Made by a program: the position numbers and the translations under genes. 64,000 nucleotides of DNA, taken from assembly GCA_944320885.1 (NCBI GenBank), contig CALUJE010000010.1, forward strand, positions 1 through 64,000. The letters are read 5' to 3'. Under the pieces are notes generated by a model that saw nothing but the letters and a program-made list of their open reading frames with translations, made no database searches and had not been told where the DNA came from. The stretch's first letter is position 1. Each line of letters begins with the position of its first letter. Below, one piece after another: positions 45,636 to 55,511 of the stretch. This DNA comes from an uncultured Phocaeicola sp. (GTDB lineage Bacteria; Bacteroidota; Bacteroidia; Bacteroidales; Bacteroidaceae).

Positions 45636-48600
45636 ATGGAAAAAGACACATCACACTCCATCTGGCTACAAGCCTCACACCTGTTACTGCTGGCCATGCT
45701 ATTTCTTTTCATGAGCCCAGCTTATGCACAAACCAACCGTACCATTCATGGTATTGTAGTTGACGAAAACAATGAGCCTCTGCCCGCTGCTCACGTAAAA
45801 CAAGTAAGTGAAAATCCCAAAGGCTCAATTGCCGCTATCATTACAGACATTCAGGGACATTTCAGCCTCACTCTACCCAACAATGCCAAGGAAATTGAAG
45901 TTTCTTATCTGGGTTATGAAACCCAACGGGTAAAGCTAACCGCCAATACCGAATATCACATTTCACTTAAACCTGCAACAGAACTGCTTAATGAAGTTGT
46001 TGTAACCGGTTATCAGACTATATCCAAGGAACGTACTACCGGAGCTTTTTCAAAAATTGACAGCAAAAAGCTGGAAACTCAACGTATTAATGATGTAAGT
46101 TCCATGCTTGAAGGACATGTTGCCGGATACAGTGACGGAAAGATACGTGGTGTCACTTCCATGAACGGACTGACTACTCCGCTTTATGTCATAGACGGAT
46201 TCCCGGTAGAAAAAACAACCAACGACGGATATGGTAACTGGATTGAAAGCGTTCCTGACCTTAATCCGGAAGATATAGAAAGCATCACGGTTCTGAAAGA
46301 TGCCGCAGCTACTTCTATATACGGTGCACGCGCAGCCAATGGCGTCGTAGTTATCACTACCAAAAGAGCTAAAAAAGATGAATTCAACATTTCATTCTCT
46401 GCAACACTCACCGTTCAGCCCTACGATGCTTATCCCGAGAAATACCTGGCCAATTCTGCAACAATGGTAGAACTTGAACGTGAATGGGCTCGTCAGAATC
46501 CAAAACTCCAAGGAGAGAACGCACGTGCCAACGCACAAACAACATTGGACAATATGACTTACCAAAGTCTTGGAATACGCAATCTGTTGAATTATTATGC
46601 CGGTCATATCACTCAAGAACAACTTGAAAATAATTTGAATGAGTTGGCCTCACAAGGATACCGCTACTATCGCGATGTAGAAAAATACGGGAAACGTAAT
46701 CCTTTCTCACAACAGTATAACTTGAGTATCGGAAAAGGTTCAGAAAAGAACACATTCAATGCTTCGATCTCTTATCAGGACAATCAATTGGAAGACAAAT
46801 ATTCTGAAAACCGTACCATAGGTATCAATTTGCAGAATTCTGCCAAAATCACCTCATGGCTTACATTGGAAGTCGGCACTTACCTGAACTATGGAAGAGG
46901 TACAACTCAAACCTATGACCTGCTTTCACCGGGATTTACCTATATGCCTTACAACGGACTGGTTAATGCTGACGGAACATATTATACCAACACAGAGGAA
47001 GACCGATACAGCCTGTACAACCTGAATATTCTTCATAACAACGGACTTTATAACCTTGACATCACTCCACTGGATGAAATCAAGATGAACCAGACCAAAA
47101 ACAAGGATTTCAGTAACAGAACCTTTGCACGCCTGACTTTCCGTTTTACCGACTGGCTGAAATACACAGCTTCTTTCCAGTATGAATATGCTGAATACAA
47201 GACCGAACAGCTCAAAGACAAGAATTCATATGAAGTACGCAACAATGTCAATACATTCTCTACATCAAACAATGACGGTACTTCTACTTTTGCCATGCCC
47301 TACGGAAACATTTATTTCACATCGGCCAATACGACTCACGCCTATAACTTCCGCCAACAGCTGGATTTCAGCAAAACCTTTGCGGGAGTACACGATGTTA
47401 CCATGATTCTGGGTACTGAAACCCGTGAGAATAAAATGGATTACAGTGACCGCACTCTTTACAACTACGACCCACAGTTACTGACCTATTCACTGATAGA
47501 TGCCAACCAGCTTAGCAATTTCCGCGGACAATGGGGATACGCCTCATTTTATCAGAACAACTTTGCCTACATCCGTCAGCTGGTCAACAGATATGTCTCC
47601 GTTTACAGCAACGCAGCATATACTTATGACGGCAAATATACACTGAGCGGAAGTATCCGCTGGGATAAGACAAACCTGTTCTCCACCGGCTCCAAATATC
47701 AGAAACGTCCTATCTGGTCAGTAGGTGCCGGATGGAATATTGACAAGGAAAAATTCTTCAATGTATCATGGGTAAACATGCTGAAGTTCCGTGCCAGCTA
47801 TGGTATCGGTGGTAACATTGCCAAGAATTCAGCTCCTTATATGATTGCAAGCTATAGCAACAATAATCAAGTGGGAGGTATTCAGGGAATCATCTCCAGC
47901 CGCCCGAATCCTAATTTGCGTTGGGAAAAAACCACAACCCTGAACGTCGGTTTTGACTTCGCTCTCTTAGGTAATCGTCTGAATGGTTCTATTGAATATT
48001 ATAACAAGCGCGGAACTGATTTATTGGCAAACACCAACGGTGTTCCTACTGAAGGATGGGGATACAGTACCTACTCTATCAACAATGGAAAAATGACCAA
48101 CCAAGGTTTTGAGCTTACCCTGTCGGGTGACATCATACGTAGCAATGACTGGAACTGGAATGTAAGCGGTGTGTTGGGATACAACAAGAACAAAGTAACC
48201 TATATCAACATAGAAGCACCGGTTTCTTTTCTGGTCATTGATTATCCTACAGCTTATCCACGCGTAGGAAAACCATACAACGCCATCTACGGATATCGTT
48301 GGGCCGGACTGAGCGAGAACGGAACGCCTCAGGTTTATGACGCGGAAGGTAATCTATACACCGACATGACTCCGAGCGAAATAGAAGACCTTGTATATCT
48401 GGGAACTACCGTACCCGTCTATAATGGATCTATCAGCACGAACCTACGCTGGAAGAACTGGGAACTGGCCGCTCAGATTTTATTTGAAGGAGGGCACAAG
48501 ATGCGTAATACCAATACTGCATACATAGCTTCGGGCATGGGACCGGTAAGCAAGGATATTGAAAACCGTTGGAAAGAACCGGGTGACGAAGCTCATACCG

Positions 48601-48890
48601 ATATTCCACGATATATCTCAACAGAAAGTGAATTATATAACTACAATTACCAAAGCATGTATGAATATTCATCAGTAAATGTAATTGATGCAACCAACTG
48701 GCGCCTGAAAAATCTGTCACTGACTTATCGTATTCCGTCAAACGTATGCAACAAGCTTTACCTGAAAAACGCACGCATCATGCTGGGTATGGAAAATGTG
48801 TTCACCATTGCCAAGAGCAGCAATGCCAAATATCTGTTGGGCGGATATGCCAGTCCCAATTATTTATGTGGTATTTATCTAAACTTTTAA
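45636..48890 (+). CDS. SusC/RagA-family TonB-dependent transporter (pair 3)
   Basis: A 1084-residue outer-membrane transporter. Signal peptide (about 1-31), carboxypeptidase-D-like domain (IHGIVVDENNEPLPAAHV), TonB-box-like LLNEVVVTGYQ, plug (about 125-215; DPEDIESI-type core LNPEDIESITVLKDAAA) and barrel ending in LCGIYLNF. It belongs to a different subgroup from the two pectin-linked SusC. It leads a plus-strand operon with SusD (18 bases on) and a TlpA-like lipoprotein. The substrate is not evident. Confidence 0.93.
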   Translation: MEKDTSHSIWLQASHLLLLAMLFLFMSPAYAQTNRTIHGIVVDENNEPLPAAHVKQVSENPKGSIAAIITDIQGHFSLTLPNNAKEIEVSYLGYETQRVKLTANTEYHISLKPATELLNEVVVTGYQTISKERTTGAFSKIDSKKLETQRINDVSSMLEGHVAGYSDGKIRGVTSMNGLTTPLYVIDGFPVEKTTNDGYGNWIESVPDLNPEDIESITVLKDAAATSIYGARAANGVVVITTKRAKKDEFNISFSATLTVQPYDAYPEKYLANSATMVELEREWARQNPKLQGENARANAQTTLDNMTYQSLGIRNLLNYYAGHITQEQLENNLNELASQGYRYYRDVEKYGKRNPFSQQYNLSIGKGSEKNTFNASISYQDNQLEDKYSENRTIGINLQNSAKITSWLTLEVGTYLNYGRGTTQTYDLLSPGFTYMPYNGLVNADGTYYTNTEEDRYSLYNLNILHNNGLYNLDITPLDEIKMNQTKNKDFSNRTFARLTFRFTDWLKYTASFQYEYAEYKTEQLKDKNSYEVRNNVNTFSTSNNDGTSTFAMPYGNIYFTSANTTHAYNFRQQLDFSKTFAGVHDVTMILGTETRENKMDYSDRTLYNYDPQLLTYSLIDANQLSNFRGQWGYASFYQNNFAYIRQLVNRYVSVYSNAAYTYDGKYTLSGSIRWDKTNLFSTGSKYQKRPIWSVGAGWNIDKEKFFNVSWVNMLKFRASYGIGGNIAKNSAPYMIASYSNNNQVGGIQGIISSRPNPNLRWEKTTTLNVGFDFALLGNRLNGSIEYYNKRGTDLLANTNGVPTEGWGYSTYSINNGKMTNQGFELTLSGDIIRSNDWNWNVSGVLGYNKNKVTYINIEAPVSFLVIDYPTAYPRVGKPYNAIYGYRWAGLSENGTPQVYDAEGNLYTDMTPSEIEDLVYLGTTVPVYNGSISTNLRWKNWELAAQILFEGGHKMRNTNTAYIASGMGPVSKDIENRWKEPGDEAHTDIPRYISTESELYNYNYQSMYEYSSVNVIDATNWRLKNLSLTYRIPSNVCNKLYLKNARIMLGMENVFTIAKSSNAKYLLGGYASPNYLCGIYLNF

Positions 48891-48908
48891 CCCGTCATTC
48901 TTAATAAC

Positions 48909-50333
48909 ATGAAATCTATGAAAAAAGCTACATACCTCTTTGCCGTACTGATTAGTTTTCTGTTCAGTTCATGCAATGATTACCTGAACATTGAGCCTAA
49001 AGGGTCTAAAATCCCTACCACTCTGGCAGATTTCGAAGCATTGCTCCGATATGAATATACGATAGGAAGAACTCCTATTGAAAATGCGCTATATCTGCTG
49101 AATGATATCTATCTGACCAACGACAAGGTAAACAGTCCCAGTCTGGCCAGCGCGAACTACATGTGGGATGAATCGGCTGACCGAATCATGCTTAACAATG
49201 CTGATGAAGGTACATACTATTCTCTTTATGCTGCAATATCAAGCTGCAACCTGATTATAGAAAATGCGCCATCGGCAACCGAAGCTACCGAAGCAGAAAA
49301 AGCCGAAGTCATAGCATATGCAAAAGTAATACGAGCTACCTGTTTCTATGTGTTGACCAATTACTACGCCGACACTTACAATGCTGCAACAGCTTCTGAG
49401 AAACTGAGCGTACCTTATATTACAAGTGCCGTTATCAATGCTCCCTGGGAACAGGTATCCATACAAAAAATGTATGAAATCATGATTCAGGATGTTCAGG
49501 AAGCCATTAACGGCGGACTGCCCGAAGTATCAATGACTGCCATTCATCCGAATCTGGGAGCCGGCTATGCCTTACTGGCACGTATCTACCTCCAGATGCA
49601 GAACTATGACAAAGCTCTGGAATATGCCAACCTGGCTCTAGGACAGAATGACCGGCTATATGACTGGAATGCTTTTTATGATGAGCACAAGGCTGCCATC
49701 GAAGATCCGGACAATTATGACAAACTGGTTACTCCCATGCAATATGACTATGTAGAAAATTATTACCTGCGCTACGGAGTACAATCAAACTACGACTCTT
49801 ACGAATACAACATTCCGGTAGAAAGAGCCGAACGTTTTGAAGAAGGCGATGCCCGCTTCCTCTCACGCTGGAAACTGAAAGTCGATAATAACGATACTTA
49901 TTACAAGGCTTTGGAATCAGGATTCTTCAATCATGGAGGTCTCACCACTTGCGAAGTCTATCTTATCAAGGCTGAATGTCAGGCCCGACTGGCACAGAAC
50001 AATGACTTCACCGAAGCCATGAACACTCTGAACACCGTTCGTGAAACACGTATCCGCCCGGATGTCTATCAACCGTTACAGGCAAGTACACTCGAAGAAG
50101 CCGTCAAACTGATTCGACGTACCAAAGACAACGAACTGATATTCTCTATCGTTCCGTTTGCCGATGCACGCCGTCTCAATATGGAAAGCAACTATGCACG
50201 TACATTAACCAAGACCTATAATGGAAAGGAGTACAGCCTGAGCCCTACATCACATATGTGGACAATGCCATTCCCTGCCGGAGCTATAAACAATCCCGGA
50301 AACGGAACCATACAACAAAACGTATCTAAATAA
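48909..50333 (+). CDS. SusD/RagB-family lipoprotein (pair 3)
   Basis: A 474-residue lipoprotein, lipobox LFSSCND near residue 22. The N-terminal SusD domain includes AYAKVIRATCFYVLTNYYADTY; the C-terminal part has EVYLIKAECQARLA and FADARRLNMESN. It is shorter than the other two SusD here. It follows SusC by 18 bases and precedes the redoxin gene by 12 bases. Confidence 0.92.
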   Translation: MKSMKKATYLFAVLISFLFSSCNDYLNIEPKGSKIPTTLADFEALLRYEYTIGRTPIENALYLLNDIYLTNDKVNSPSLASANYMWDESADRIMLNNADEGTYYSLYAAISSCNLIIENAPSATEATEAEKAEVIAYAKVIRATCFYVLTNYYADTYNAATASEKLSVPYITSAVINAPWEQVSIQKMYEIMIQDVQEAINGGLPEVSMTAIHPNLGAGYALLARIYLQMQNYDKALEYANLALGQNDRLYDWNAFYDEHKAAIEDPDNYDKLVTPMQYDYVENYYLRYGVQSNYDSYEYNIPVERAERFEEGDARFLSRWKLKVDNNDTYYKALESGFFNHGGLTTCEVYLIKAECQARLAQNNDFTEAMNTLNTVRETRIRPDVYQPLQASTLEEAVKLIRRTKDNELIFSIVPFADARRLNMESNYARTLTKTYNGKEYSLSPTSHMWTMPFPAGAINNPGNGTIQQNVSK

Positions 50334-50345
50334 ACCCATTAACTT

Positions 50346-51518
50346 ATGAAAAAGAAAAACCTATTTCTGATTGCCTTATTAGGATTGCCAATTATGGCAT
50401 GCAACAGCCAGAATTCTTCTGAAGGATATACTTTAAAAGGAAACATAGAAGGATTACCCGAAGGCACACACATACAACTCGTTCCGTTAAGCCATAACAA
50501 CGAAAAGCCAATAGCCGATACGGTTGTTGTCAACGGTCAGTTTGTATTTACCGGCAAGACTGAAGAACCCAGAGCTGTGATATTATTGGTAAAAGACGCA
50601 TATGGTTCACGCAACATAATGCTTGAAAACACCCAAATGGAAGTTAAGGGAAAAGTCACTCCACAAACAAGTAACGGTAGTACCATTTATAACCTCGAAT
50701 CACTTTCAATATCAGGCTCACCGCTTAGTGCGCGCTATGACTCCCTCATGCAGGTACGCACTTATACGGAATCATTATACAAAGCCAATGCTCAAAAGCA
50801 TGCTTCTTTTGACAGTCTTTTGCAAGAAGCCTATAAAGCCAAAGACCAGGCAAGGATCAAAGAACTTCGTGAAAGTGAAGCCGGAAAGGCCAGAGCTGCC
50901 GATGATGCACGATTCTTCCAGATTGTAGATTCTGTTTACCGCAAGACTGTTATAGACAACAAGGACTCTTTCTGGGGACCACTGATGATGATTTCACTTA
51001 CCAGTTACCTGGATAAAAACACAGCCTCATGGTATGAGGCACTCTCTCCCGAAGCAAAGAATTCCTATTACGGACAACTGGTAAAAGAGGAACTCTATCC
51101 GGCCGGAAAAGAAGGTAGCAAAGTTCAGGAGTTTACCGTAAAAGACAATGACGGAAAAGAAATCACCCTTTCAGAACTGTGCCAAGGAAAAAAATACATT
51201 CTGATAGATTTCTGGGCATCGTGGTGCAACCCATGCCGTAAGGAAATACCTAACCTCAAAAAGCTTTATGCACAGTATGCCGAAAAAGGATTCAGCATCA
51301 TAAGTATCTCTATCGACAAGAACAAAGCAGATTGGGAAAAGGCACTGAAAGAAGAAAACCTTCCATGGAACAATTTCCTGGATGAAACCGGAGTTGCCGA
51401 CCTTTACAAGGTAAGGTTCGTTCCTACCATGTATCTGATTGACGCTAAAGGAATAATGGTTGGTGAGAATTTACGGGGTGAAGCTCTGGCCAACAAACTT
51501 CAGGAGCTTTTCCAATAA
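50346..51518 (+). CDS. TlpA/AhpC-type thioredoxin-like lipoprotein with DUF4369
   Basis: A 390-residue lipoprotein (lipobox PIMACNS, Cys19). Residues about 26-110 form a DUF4369 beta domain (YTLKGNIEGLPEGTHIQLV), a helical linker follows, then a thioredoxin fold (about 255-390) with active site WCNPC (Cys293 and Cys296). It is a periplasmic disulfide reductase. Genes of this form often accompany SusC/SusD pairs in Bacteroidota; their link to uptake is not settled. Last gene of the operon, followed by a terminator. Confidence 0.9.
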   Translation: MKKKNLFLIALLGLPIMACNSQNSSEGYTLKGNIEGLPEGTHIQLVPLSHNNEKPIADTVVVNGQFVFTGKTEEPRAVILLVKDAYGSRNIMLENTQMEVKGKVTPQTSNGSTIYNLESLSISGSPLSARYDSLMQVRTYTESLYKANAQKHASFDSLLQEAYKAKDQARIKELRESEAGKARAADDARFFQIVDSVYRKTVIDNKDSFWGPLMMISLTSYLDKNTASWYEALSPEAKNSYYGQLVKEELYPAGKEGSKVQEFTVKDNDGKEITLSELCQGKKYILIDFWASWCNPCRKEIPNLKKLYAQYAEKGFSIISISIDKNKADWEKALKEENLPWNNFLDETGVADLYKVRFVPTMYLIDAKGIMVGENLRGEALANKLQELFQ

Positions 51519-51576
51519 AAGAGATTTAAAGAATCGGAATTCAGAACATATTCTTTCCCTCGTACAAACATTAATC

Positions 51577-51625
51577 AGCGGTATATAAATCTGCTTTCGC
51601 AGTTTATATACCGCTTTCTTCATTT
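51577..51625 (+). terminator. Terminator between the TlpA-like gene and katA
   Basis: AGCGGTATATAAA (51577-51589) pairs with TTTATATACCGCT (51603-51615), with an inner CTGC/GCAG stem. A T-rich tail follows on the plus strand. Confidence 0.9.
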
Positions 51626-51643
51626 ACAAGTTTCAGGTAAATA

Positions 51644-53071
51644 TCATTCTGTCAATACATGCTCCAATCCCAAAGCACGTGCCACTCCAAGACCGTAAGC
51701 CTTATCGGCTTTTGCACAGTTGCGGATATGACGTATCTTGATTTCTTCAGGTATATCACCCATAGAACGGGCCGTATTGTCAAACAACACCTGCTGTTGT
51801 TCCGGAGTCATCAGTCGGAACAGTGCTCCGGGTTGTGAATAGTAATCAGAGTCATCTTCTCTGAAATCCCATTGATAGGCGCTTCCGTCCAGTTCCAAAG
51901 GAGGTTCCTTGTATTCCGGCTGGTCTTGCCACTCTCCGTAACCGTTCGGTTCATAACCCAAAGTTGCTCCATGATTGCCGTCTACACGCATCTGTCCGTC
52001 ACGATGATACATGTTCAGGAAAGGACAACGGCTGCGGTTTACCGGAATCTGATGATGGTTCACTCCCAAACGGTAACGTTGCGCATCACCGTACGAGAAC
52101 AGACGTCCCTGCAACATACGGTCGGGCGAGAATCCGATTCCCGGCACCACATTGGCCGGATTGAATGCGGCCTGCTCCACATCGGCAAAATAATTCTCCG
52201 GATTGCGGTTCAGCTCCAGCACACCGACTTCTATCAGCGGATACTCTTTCTGCGACCATACCTTGGTCAGGTCGAACGGATTGTAAGGTGCGTTTTTTGC
52301 CTGTTCCTCAGTCATAATCTGAACATACATGGTCCATCTTGGGAAGTCACCCTTTTCAATGCTCTCAAAGAGATCACGGTGATGGCTTTCACGGTCTTTA
52401 CCGATAATCGCTTCAGCTTCCTGATCGGTAAGGTTCTTGATTCCCTGCTGGGTATGCAGATGGAATTTCACCCAATTACGTTCACCGGCAGCATTGATGA
52501 ATGAAAAGGTATGGCTTCCGAACCCGTGCATATGACGGTACGAATAAGGTATACCTCTGTCACTCATGGTAATGGTTATCTGATGAAGCGCTTCGGGCAG
52601 AAGTGTCCAGAAATCCCAGTTGTTGCGTGCACTGCGCATATGGGTACGAGGGTCACGTTTTACGGCATGGTTCAAATCGGGGAATTTCAACGGGTCACGC
52701 AGGAAAAACACCGGTGTATTGTTTCCTACCAGATCCCAGTTTCCTTCTTCCGTATAAAATTTGATGGCAAATCCGCGGATATCTCTTTCCGCATCGGCAG
52801 CTCCACGCTCTCCGGCTACGGTAGAGAAACGTACGAAAACTTCCGTTTCCTTGCCTATCTGCGAAAAGATGGCAGCCTTCGTATAGCGGGTAATATCATG
52901 AGTAACCGTAAACTTACCATATGCTCCCGAACCTTTGGCATGCATACGGCGTTCGGGGATAACTTCACGGTCAAAATGGGCCAGCTTCTCAAGGAACCAT
53001 ACATCTTGCAAAAGCATAGGTCCTCTACGGCCGGCAGTGGCTACGTTCTGATTGTCGGCAACGGGTGCCAA
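51644..53071 (-). CDS. katA: Haem catalase, non-ATG start
   Basis: A 475-residue clade 3-like catalase that breaks down hydrogen peroxide. Catalytic His44 ([12 protein letters not shown]), the Asn pair 117/118 (VGNNTPVFF) and haem-ligand Tyr327 ([12 protein letters not shown]) are all present. The frame has no ATG: the best start is TTG at 53071, so roughly the first ten residues seen in related catalases are lacking. Upstream codons in frame do not resemble them. A 14-bp perfect hairpin sits 33 bases before the start and a repeat array farther up. The enzyme core looks intact. Confidence 0.9.
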   Translation of the reverse strand: MAPVADNQNVATAGRRGPMLLQDVWFLEKLAHFDREVIPERRMHAKGSGAYGKFTVTHDITRYTKAAIFSQIGKETEVFVRFSTVAGERGAADAERDIRGFAIKFYTEEGNWDLVGNNTPVFFLRDPLKFPDLNHAVKRDPRTHMRSARNNWDFWTLLPEALHQITITMSDRGIPYSYRHMHGFGSHTFSFINAAGERNWVKFHLHTQQGIKNLTDQEAEAIIGKDRESHHRDLFESIEKGDFPRWTMYVQIMTEEQAKNAPYNPFDLTKVWSQKEYPLIEVGVLELNRNPENYFADVEQAAFNPANVVPGIGFSPDRMLQGRLFSYGDAQRYRLGVNHHQIPVNRSRCPFLNMYHRDGQMRVDGNHGATLGYEPNGYGEWQDQPEYKEPPLELDGSAYQWDFREDDSDYYSQPGALFRLMTPEQQQVLFDNTARSMGDIPEEIKIRHIRNCAKADKAYGLGVARALGLEHVLTE

Positions 53072-53104
53072 AGGAGAAATGAAAAAAACTTCCTTATAAT
53101 GACT

Positions 53105-53148
53105 GACGGCTATACCGGACTCATAAACAGAATGCCGGTATAGCCGTC
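53105..53148 (-). other. Perfect 14-bp hairpin in the katA leader
   Basis: GACGGCTATACCGG (53105-53118) pairs exactly with CCGGTATAGCCGTC (53135-53148) around a 16-base loop. No T-run follows on the minus strand. It may be a leader structure or a terminator remnant. Confidence 0.7.
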
Positions 53149-53238
53149 TTCTTACATATAGAACACCAGTTTACAAGATATTATCCATTCATAAATTACT
53201 TATTCCACACAGCTTCTGTAATTCATTGATACTCTGAT

Positions 53239-53334
53239 AAAAGTTTATCCTTAGGCTAAGGATACATATCCTCAGCTTAAGGATACATATCCTCAACCTA
53301 AGGATATATATACTTAAGTTAAGGATAAACTTTT
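53239..53334. repeat. 21-bp tandem dyads inside 15-bp inverted arms
   Basis: AAAAGTTTATCCTTA (53239-53253) and its exact reverse complement (53320-53334) enclose AAGGATA repeats starting at 53258, 53279, 53300 and 53321, a 21-bp period. The first two units contain the dyad AGGATA-CA-TATCCT. The array lies upstream of katA. A 72-codon frame across it is only a product of the repeats. Confidence 0.85.
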
Positions 53335-53372
53335 CAACGGGTGGCCATGAAGTTTTATAGCGGTTGATACAA

Positions 53373-54020
53373 TCAAGACGACAAAACAATAGCACGCACA
53401 TTATCAAAGCTATGCTGTTTTAAATCAGAAGGAGATATCAGAAAATCCAATACTCCCACATCCATCAGGTTGAGCTGAAAATCTTTTCCTTCAAAGGAAT
53501 CAACCTGCAACAGAATCATCCAGTCTTCATACGGAGCATCCCAATTTTCCCATGGTCTGTAGGTAGGATGGGCCAAAAGGGCATGTTCGTCTGACACATG
53601 CATCAAATCCGCATGAAAATCTATTTTCAGTTCATGGGGAACTGTCCTGCAAGATTCACCGTTCATGTATACGACCTCACGCAGATTCTTGCAAGACGGG
53701 AAATGAAGAACTTTCACCGCGCTGGTATCACTTATGACTCCCCCAATAATATCATCTGATATATAATCTCCAAGATAAGTATCTATCTTTGCAAAGAAAA
53801 GAAGCATGCCTCCATGTGGGAGGACATTATCAACATCATAAGGCGCAACTTCTTCGAGATTAATCTGGCATATGAAGACATAGGGACGCTCATTTCCTTT
53901 CTCATCAAGATATACGGGATAATCGTATTCAGATGGCAAATCCGGATTTCCCCAAAAATGAGATGCTCCGCAAGGCAACTTCTCTACCGCTTCAGACAGT
54001 TGTAAATAAACAGGTTTCAT
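53373..54020 (-). CDS. DUF1963 (YwqG-like) protein
   Basis: A 215-residue cytoplasmic protein. HFWGNPDLPSEYDYP near residue 21, YVFICQINLEEV and LPHGGMLLFFAKID are the usual DUF1963 pattern, and a C-terminal LLQVDS beta strand pairs with it. Function is unknown across the family. It lies 61 bases after the SH3 gene and may share its transcript. The katA leader array follows. Confidence 0.82.
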   Translation of the reverse strand: MKPVYLQLSEAVEKLPCGASHFWGNPDLPSEYDYPVYLDEKGNERPYVFICQINLEEVAPYDVDNVLPHGGMLLFFAKIDTYLGDYISDDIIGGVISDTSAVKVLHFPSCKNLREVVYMNGESCRTVPHELKIDFHADLMHVSDEHALLAHPTYRPWENWDAPYEDWMILLQVDSFEGKDFQLNLMDVGVLDFLISPSDLKQHSFDNVRAIVLSS

Positions 54021-54081
54021 AATAGTACTATAATCCGTTTCTATCTTTAATCTATTTCTGTTATCATTCCCGGTATTTTTT

Positions 54082-55221
54082 TTACTTTACCATATTTCTG
54101 TCAAAAGTAGAGGTCCAATCATCCCACACATTCATACTGCGCCCTTCCATCCATGTTTCATAATCACACCAATACCACAAACCGTCTTTCTTCACATACA
54201 TACGGAAATCATCTCCAAGCAGGCTTAAAACAAGAGCTACAAATGCAAGAACCAATATAACCATTCCTATTATGCTATACAAACAAAAGATAGCAGTCCC
54301 TGCAATGAGATAGAAAAGAAGCAATATGACAAATGTGATGACGTTCCTATCTGCTATTGCCCGATAACACATCAGCAATATGGGCAATAAAAGTATTCCG
54401 ATTACTGAATAATTCATCCATACGGGAAAATGTTCACCAAAATGAAAGACTACAATCGAAGCCATAAAATATATCACGGCAAGCATGATAAGCTTAACAC
54501 TCAGTCCGGCCTTGAAATCAAAATCATCATCGCTTTGAGTAACAAACAGAATGGTGGAAAACAGTTTCAGCTGTTGGTAAAGAGCCAGTCCACAAAGCAA
54601 GAAATAAAACAAGGCGGTTACAAACCATACGTTATTGATATCACAGAAGCCAAGAGGGTCGGGTGAGGCAAAGATATACAGCAGTTCACAACCGGAAATA
54701 ACCATCGTGACAATGTAATATATCCAATACCAGACATTACAGTATCTTATCCGGTCTTCAAAGAAAGGAAATGTTATGCCCGACAACAGTAACAATACAA
54801 AAGCGATATAAAAACAACGGTCGGGGTCAAAAGGCAATTTCCCTCTCAAAAATCCAAAATCGGGCAAAGCCTCCATGATTCTGTCGGTAGAAAAATAATA
54901 TCCCATTTTTCCCCACGTTCCTTTGCCCTCATCAGGATTTCTCCATGCAGGCAGCCCTGATTTATCCGTTTTTTGAATCGGAGATAAATATTCGGCTGCC
55001 GCATAACAGGTATCTCCCCGATAAATTATTTTTGCCCATCCGTCATCTATGGCAATCAACTCTATTTCTTCTCCCTCTGTTAACTTTCCGACTACAGCAG
55101 AAGTAGTTGAAGGGTCTTCTCTGATGTTCAGCATGGAAGCCTTTACAACACACATATCTCCAGCCTCACTTGTCAGTGAAACGAGAATCATAAACAGCAA
55201 TATTAACCAACGCATCATCAT
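54082..55221 (-). CDS. SH3-domain membrane protein
   Basis: A 379-residue protein. After a signal peptide (about 1-20), a bacterial SH3 domain spans about 22-82 (KASMLNIREDPSTTSAVVGKLTEGEEIELI). About seven or eight transmembrane helices follow (about 140-340), then a cytoplasmic or periplasmic tail rich in Trp. SH3b domains often bind cell wall. No enzyme motif is present and I do not recognise a characterised relative. Confidence 0.7.
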   Translation of the reverse strand: MMMRWLILLFMILVSLTSEAGDMCVVKASMLNIREDPSTTSAVVGKLTEGEEIELIAIDDGWAKIIYRGDTCYAAAEYLSPIQKTDKSGLPAWRNPDEGKGTWGKMGYYFSTDRIMEALPDFGFLRGKLPFDPDRCFYIAFVLLLLSGITFPFFEDRIRYCNVWYWIYYIVTMVISGCELLYIFASPDPLGFCDINNVWFVTALFYFLLCGLALYQQLKLFSTILFVTQSDDDFDFKAGLSVKLIMLAVIYFMASIVVFHFGEHFPVWMNYSVIGILLLPILLMCYRAIADRNVITFVILLLFYLIAGTAIFCLYSIIGMVILVLAFVALVLSLLGDDFRMYVKKDGLWYWCDYETWMEGRSMNVWDDWTSTFDRNMVK

Positions 55222-55430
55222 AACTTTGATTTATTATACATGATTACTTATTTCGGGAATATGCCATAAAGATATGCATTATTATTTATCTACAATTATT
55301 TTTATAAACAAAACAACTACATTACACGCTTAAGTTCACTGCAATTACCAAAGAATTATGCTTATTTTCCGAACACGTCAGCCGTCAATACTCTCTTACG
55401 TTCCCCTTCTCCATCAGTGAGACCCATGAT

Positions 55431-55477
55431 AAAAAAAACTGCACTCCCAAAGTCCTTATCCGACCTTGAGAGTGCAG
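55431..55477 (-). terminator. Terminator of the GH106-SASA-DUF5703 operon
   Basis: On the minus strand CTGCACTC pairs with GAGTGCAG around a long loop and is followed by eight T. Confidence 0.88.
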
Positions 55478-55511
55478 CCGCTATACTGGTATCCCCATCG
55501 GGAATATTGTG

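Noticed and set aside
53189..53407. Small protein with LRICIL repeats (72 codons, minus strand)
   Set aside because: It is a translation of the 21-bp DNA repeats and overlaps the start of the DUF1963 reading region; no homology pattern or start signal.
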